64,000 bases of DNA from the NCBI RefSeq assembly GCF_036181745.1, contig NZ_CP108080.1, positions 4,963,501 through 5,027,500 on the forward strand, in the 5' to 3' direction. How positions within the stretch are numbered: the first letter of the stretch is position 1; each line of letters opens with the position of its first letter. A program made the translations under genes and the position numbers. The stretch comes from Streptomyces sp. NBC_00259. Lineage in GTDB: Bacteria; Actinomycetota; Actinomycetes; Streptomycetales; Streptomycetaceae. The notes below the pieces were generated by a model. It was given only the letters and a program-made list of their open reading frames with translations, was not told where the DNA came from and ran no database searches. This document shows, one piece after another, positions 60,670 through 64,000 of the stretch.

Positions 60670-61025
60670 GCCTGGGATTCCGTCCGTCCGGGCCGGTGGT
60701 GCGAGGCGATTGCCTCGGGTGCCGCTGTACGCGTCCGGGGGCGGTGACGATCGTGGCTGCGCCGCGGTTCCCCGGGCCGCCGGGCGGAGCCGCCCGGTGT
60801 CCGGGACGGCAACGCCCCTGGATGGTCGATATAGCCCATACCCAATCCGGGCGAGCCGTCGACAGAACGAGGGCGATCCGGGCGCACATTCGGCACGGTT
60901 CAGTCCCCCTCGTGATGACTTACGGTCAGTTCCTGCGCTGTGCTCATTCGTTGATGCGAAGCAGCCTTGCGGAGGACGATCCTACGTTTGAACCCCGGGG
61001 GCGCATCAAGGGTCTCACGGCGTCG
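60670..61025. other. Intergenic region downstream of DUF402 and upstream of the PP2C gene
   Basis: 356 bp holding a CCGGGCGGAGCCGCCCGG hairpin near 60781-60798. No supported gene; the region probably contains the PP2C promoter. Confidence 0.5.
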
Positions 61026-61691
61026 TCATGCGGACGTGCGCTCCGGAGTGCGATTCCAGTCGACGGGCAGCTGCGGTACTGGCCAGCGGGGATCGGGCCG
61101 CCAGTCCTCCCAGCCGTCCGAGTACGGGGCGCCCCAGGCGCTGATCACGTCGACCGCGTCACGCCCGGCCGCCCGTACCCGCCGGGCCAGGCCCGCGTCC
61201 ATCAGACCGGCCGCCCGGGCCTGGGCGAACTCGTCCTCGTCCAGCCAGCGCCAGCTGCGGTCCGGCTGCACCGCGATGTCCAGAAAGTGATCCTCGGAGT
61301 CGACGCCGCCGGACCAACGGAACTGCGGCTCCTCCAGGTTGACGTACCAGTTCCTGAACTGCCAGCCCGGCTCCCAGAACAGCCACACCGACCAGGGCTC
61401 GCCGGGTCTGGCCAGCTTCAGCACCCCCGTGCCCGACCAGTGGGCCCGCACGGTGGTGCGGGGCACGGTGTACCGGGTCTCGAGCGGCTCATGGTGCACG
61501 GGCGTGCCGTCGGCGAGCACCGGCTTCACGCACTCGGTGCCGGGTGCCATCCACACCGCGAGCAGTTCCTCGGTGTCCCGCACCACGGTCACCGGCCTGC
61601 AGATGTGCACATCGGCGGAGCCGTTGCCGCGATACCGCCAGAGAATCTGCTCCCCCGGCGCCCAGTGCCGAAAGCCCGCCGATGCTGTCAT
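61026..61691 (-). CDS. DUF402 (FomD-like) protein
   Basis: 221 aa. WLFWEPGWQFRNWYVNLEEP and FLDIAVQPDRSWRWLDEDEF are DUF402 hallmarks; this fold hydrolyses nucleoside 5'-phosphate derivatives in FomD-type members. TAAGAT lies 6 bp before the ATG, so it is probably leaderless. Confidence 0.88.
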   Translation of the reverse strand: MTASAGFRHWAPGEQILWRYRGNGSADVHICRPVTVVRDTEELLAVWMAPGTECVKPVLADGTPVHHEPLETRYTVPRTTVRAHWSGTGVLKLARPGEPWSVWLFWEPGWQFRNWYVNLEEPQFRWSGGVDSEDHFLDIAVQPDRSWRWLDEDEFAQARAAGLMDAGLARRVRAAGRDAVDVISAWGAPYSDGWEDWRPDPRWPVPQLPVDWNRTPERTSA

Positions 61692-61765
61692 GCGCAGATC
61701 TTAGGCGCGGGGGAGTCCCGGCGCTGCGGTGCAGATCACGGCGGGGCGTGACCTCGCCGAACCGT

Positions 61766-63172
61766 TCAGGGGCGGGTCATCCGGAGCACGTCGAGCGCCT
61801 CGTCGAGCTGTTCCAGGGTCAGCGCGCCGCGCTCCACGTAGCCGCCCTCCAGCACCACCTCACGGATCGTCTTGCGCTCGGCCAGGGACCTCTTCGCGAC
61901 CTTGGCGGCCTCCTCGTACCCGATGTACTTGTTCAGCGGGGTGACGACGGACGGCGACGACTCGGCGTACTCACGTGCCCGCTCCACATCGGCCGTGATC
62001 CCGTCCACCGTCCGGTCCGCCAGCAGCCGGGAGACGTTCGCGAGCAGCCGCACCGACTCCAGCAGGTTCTTCCCGATCACCGGCAGCATGACGTTCAGTT
62101 CGAAGTTCCCGGCCGCGCCGGCCACCGCGACCGTCGTGTCATTGCCCGTGACCTGCGCGGCGACCATCAGGACCGCCTCCGGGACGACCGGATTGACCTT
62201 GCCCGGCATGATCGACGAACCGGGCTGCAGATCGGGCAGCGCGATCTCGGCGAGCCCGGTGCGCGGGCCGCTCGCCATCCAGCGCAGATCGTTGGAGATC
62301 TTGGTGAGCGAGATCGCGATCGTACGGAGCTGACCGCTGGTCTCCACCAGCCCGTCGCGCGCGCCCTGTGCCTCGAAGTGGTTCCGCGCCTCGGTCAGCG
62401 GCAGTCCGGTCGCCCGTGCCACCTCCGCGATGACCGCCGCCGGGAAGCCGGGCGGTGTGTTGATGCCGGTGCCCACCGCCGTACCGCCGAGGGGGAGTTC
62501 CGCGAGCCGTGGCAGCGAGGCGTTCAGCCGCTCGATCCCGTAGCGGATCTGCGCCGCGTAACCGCCGAACTCCTGGCCGAGCGTGACCGGGGTCGCGTCC
62601 ATCAGATGGGTGCGGCCGGACTTCACCACGTCGGCGAACTCGTCCGCCTTGCGTTCCAGCGCCGCGGCGAGGTGATCGAGCGCGGGGATCAGGTCCCTGG
62701 TCACGGCAGCCGTCGCCGCGATGTGGATCGACGACGGAAAGACGTCGTTGGACGACTGCGACGCGTTGACATGGTCATTGGGGTGGACGTCGCGGCCGAG
62801 GCGTTCACCGGCCAGGGTCGCCAGGACCTCGTTCGTGTTCATGTTGGAGGACGTCCCCGAGCCCGTCTGGAAGACGTCGACCGGGAAGTGCTCGTCCCAG
62901 CGGCCCAGGGCGACCTCCTCCGCCGCGTCCTGGACGGCCCGCGCGATGTCCTCGTCGAGGACGCCCAGCTCCGCGTTGACCTTGGCGGCGGCCGCCTTGA
63001 TCCGGGCCAGGGCCTCGATATGGGCGCGTTCCAGCCGTTCTCCGGAGATCGGGAAGTTCTCCACGGCGCGTTGGGTCTGGGCACGCCATTTGGCGTGTTC
63101 CGGCACCTTCACCTCGCCCATGGAGTCGTGCTCGATCCGGTACCGGCCTGCGTTGTCGCTCGTGTCGGACAT
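61766..63172 (-). CDS. fumC: Fumarate hydratase class II
   Basis: 468 aa from an ATG with GGAGG upstream. The family signature SSIMPGKVNP is intact, as are TGSGTSSNMNTNEVLA and GRTHLMDATPVTLGQEF. It interconverts fumarate and malate in the TCA cycle. Adjacent genes are unrelated. Confidence 0.95.
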   Translation of the reverse strand: MSDTSDNAGRYRIEHDSMGEVKVPEHAKWRAQTQRAVENFPISGERLERAHIEALARIKAAAAKVNAELGVLDEDIARAVQDAAEEVALGRWDEHFPVDVFQTGSGTSSNMNTNEVLATLAGERLGRDVHPNDHVNASQSSNDVFPSSIHIAATAAVTRDLIPALDHLAAALERKADEFADVVKSGRTHLMDATPVTLGQEFGGYAAQIRYGIERLNASLPRLAELPLGGTAVGTGINTPPGFPAAVIAEVARATGLPLTEARNHFEAQGARDGLVETSGQLRTIAISLTKISNDLRWMASGPRTGLAEIALPDLQPGSSIMPGKVNPVVPEAVLMVAAQVTGNDTTVAVAGAAGNFELNVMLPVIGKNLLESVRLLANVSRLLADRTVDGITADVERAREYAESSPSVVTPLNKYIGYEEAAKVAKRSLAERKTIREVVLEGGYVERGALTLEQLDEALDVLRMTRP

Positions 63173-63275
63173 CTCCAAACCTCCTGCAAAGGTGAGCACT
63201 TGTCTTGTTCTGCGTATTCCCAAGTGCGCTACCGGCCAGTAGAAACCGTCGGTAACACCGAACCGGGGAGGCGCA

Positions 63276-64000
63276 ATGAGGCGCACTGGACGAAGACTTC
63301 GCCGCACGGTCGCGGCCGCCGCGGCCCTGGCGGCGACTCTCGGCACCATGGCAGCCACGACCCCCGAGCGTGCGCACGACACGGCCCGCTCGGCCGCATC
63401 CGCACCGTCGGTACCCCTTCCGCCGGAGCTGGAGAGGATCCGGGCCGCCGAGGCGACGGCCCTCTACGGCGACCCCGCGGAGCGCCCGTTCGACCAGCGC
63501 AGGACCGGCCTGATCTCGCTGGGCGACAGCGAGATCTCCGGCGAGGGCGTCGGCACCTACGAACCCGGCACCGACGGCCCCGGCAACTGGTGCCACCGCT
63601 CACCCGACGCCGCCATCCACCGCACGGGCATCGCCGCCGACGTCACGTACAACGTCTCCTGCTCGGGCGGATACAGCGGAAACATCGTCATCGGCGGATC
63701 GAAGCAGTACCCCGACGAACTGGTGCAGAGCGACAACCTCGCCGTCAAGGCCCGCAACACCCGTATCAAGATGGTGCTGCTCGTCGCGGGCGCCAACGAC
63801 GACCTGCAGTTCGGGCCCGTGATGACCGACTGCGTGGTGCGCTGGTTCACCTTCCAGGGGCCCTGCGAGACGAAGTACGCGAGCGGCTGGCAGGCCCGTG
63901 TCGACGGACTCGTCCCCAAGGTCGAGCGGACCGTACGCGATCTGCGGACGGTGATGCGCGACGCCGGGTACGCCGACGGCGACTACAAGCTCGTCGTGAT
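63276..64000 (+). CDS. Secreted SGNH/GDSL hydrolase, 3' truncated
   Basis: At least 241 codons; the frame is open to the window end. GGGGAGG lies seven bases before the ATG. A signal peptide (to about residue 35) is followed by LISLGDSEISGEGVGTY with the GDS nucleophile block and VLLVAGANDDLQFG with the GxND block. It is probably an esterase or lipase secreted into the medium. Confidence 0.82.
   Translation, partial: MRRTGRRLRRTVAAAAALAATLGTMAATTPERAHDTARSAASAPSVPLPPELERIRAAEATALYGDPAERPFDQRRTGLISLGDSEISGEGVGTYEPGTDGPGNWCHRSPDAAIHRTGIAADVTYNVSCSGGYSGNIVIGGSKQYPDELVQSDNLAVKARNTRIKMVLLVAGANDDLQFGPVMTDCVVRWFTFQGPCETKYASGWQARVDGLVPKVERTVRDLRTVMRDAGYADGDYKLVV

Noticed and set aside
52310..64000. 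CRISPR array or prophage in the right half
   Set aside because: No regularly spaced repeats with unique spacers, integrase, or phage structural genes are seen.

Overview
The window is very GC-rich actinobacterial DNA with GTG/ATG starts, GGAGG-type ribosome sites, TAGNNT -10 boxes and many probable leaderless genes. Gene content (tad pilus locus, DUF2079, SpoIIE/GAF/ATPase phosphatase, oxyR-ahpCD, cis-prenyltransferase, PIN-PhoH, chitinase with a DasR-type operator) fits a Streptomyces chromosome. No tRNA, rRNA, IS element, prophage or CRISPR array was seen. About 60 protein genes are annotated.

Layout. (1) 1-3760: sugar-acid catabolic operon (5'-truncated PfkB kinase, IclR regulator, RidA, GntP permease). 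(2) 3.8-10 kb: TIGR04222 membrane protein, M14 carboxypeptidase, Nramp-like transporter, small P/Y/G protein, GH18 chitinase. (3) 10.1-12.8 kb, minus: a three-gene operon headed by a large protein with a Flp-pilin-like N-terminus. (4) 13.2-25.5 kb: tad locus: unknown zinc-ribbon protein, CpaB, CpaE/TadZ, two TadE-like pseudopilins, TadA, TadB, TadC, histidine kinase, response regulator, Flp pilin, TadG-like protein, lipoprotein, OmpA-like protein. (5) 25.6-30.5 kb: five unrelated, apparently less GC-rich genes. (6) 30.5-36.5 kb: two Flp-pilin-like polymorphic-toxin genes, each followed by an immunity gene (Tox-REase-5 with Imm52; HINT plus unknown toxin with an unknown partner). (7) 36.5-40 kb: membrane glycosyltransferase-like protein, lipoprotein, DUF192 protein, prepilin peptidase. 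(8) 40-64 kb: mostly housekeeping: cupin, DUF2079, winged helix, HxlR, 6C-like RNA, aldo-keto reductase, UPP synthase, PhoH, SLT protein, AI-2E exporter, AhpD/AhpC/OxyR, ribbon-helix-helix protein, SPFH, bifunctional PBP, catalase, PP2C phosphatase, DUF402, fumarase, and a truncated SGNH hydrolase.

How the parts fit. Three large proteins (11243-12784, 30567-32891, 33878-35596) carry a segment that aligns end to end with the mature Flp pilin of the same locus, followed by a two-cysteine motif the pilin lacks; two of them end in polymorphic-toxin modules with adjacent immunity genes. Their promoters, and those of the Flp pilin, a lipoprotein and the prepilin peptidase, share one architecture: a 16-bp palindromic box (TGGGYCC-RK-GGRCCCA) followed 22-23 nt later by a TAGNNT/TACGTT -10. 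This suggests one regulon in which Tad machinery displays or exports pilin-tethered toxins. That is the most interesting signal here. The export role is inference; the fusions and the shared promoter are visible in the sequence.
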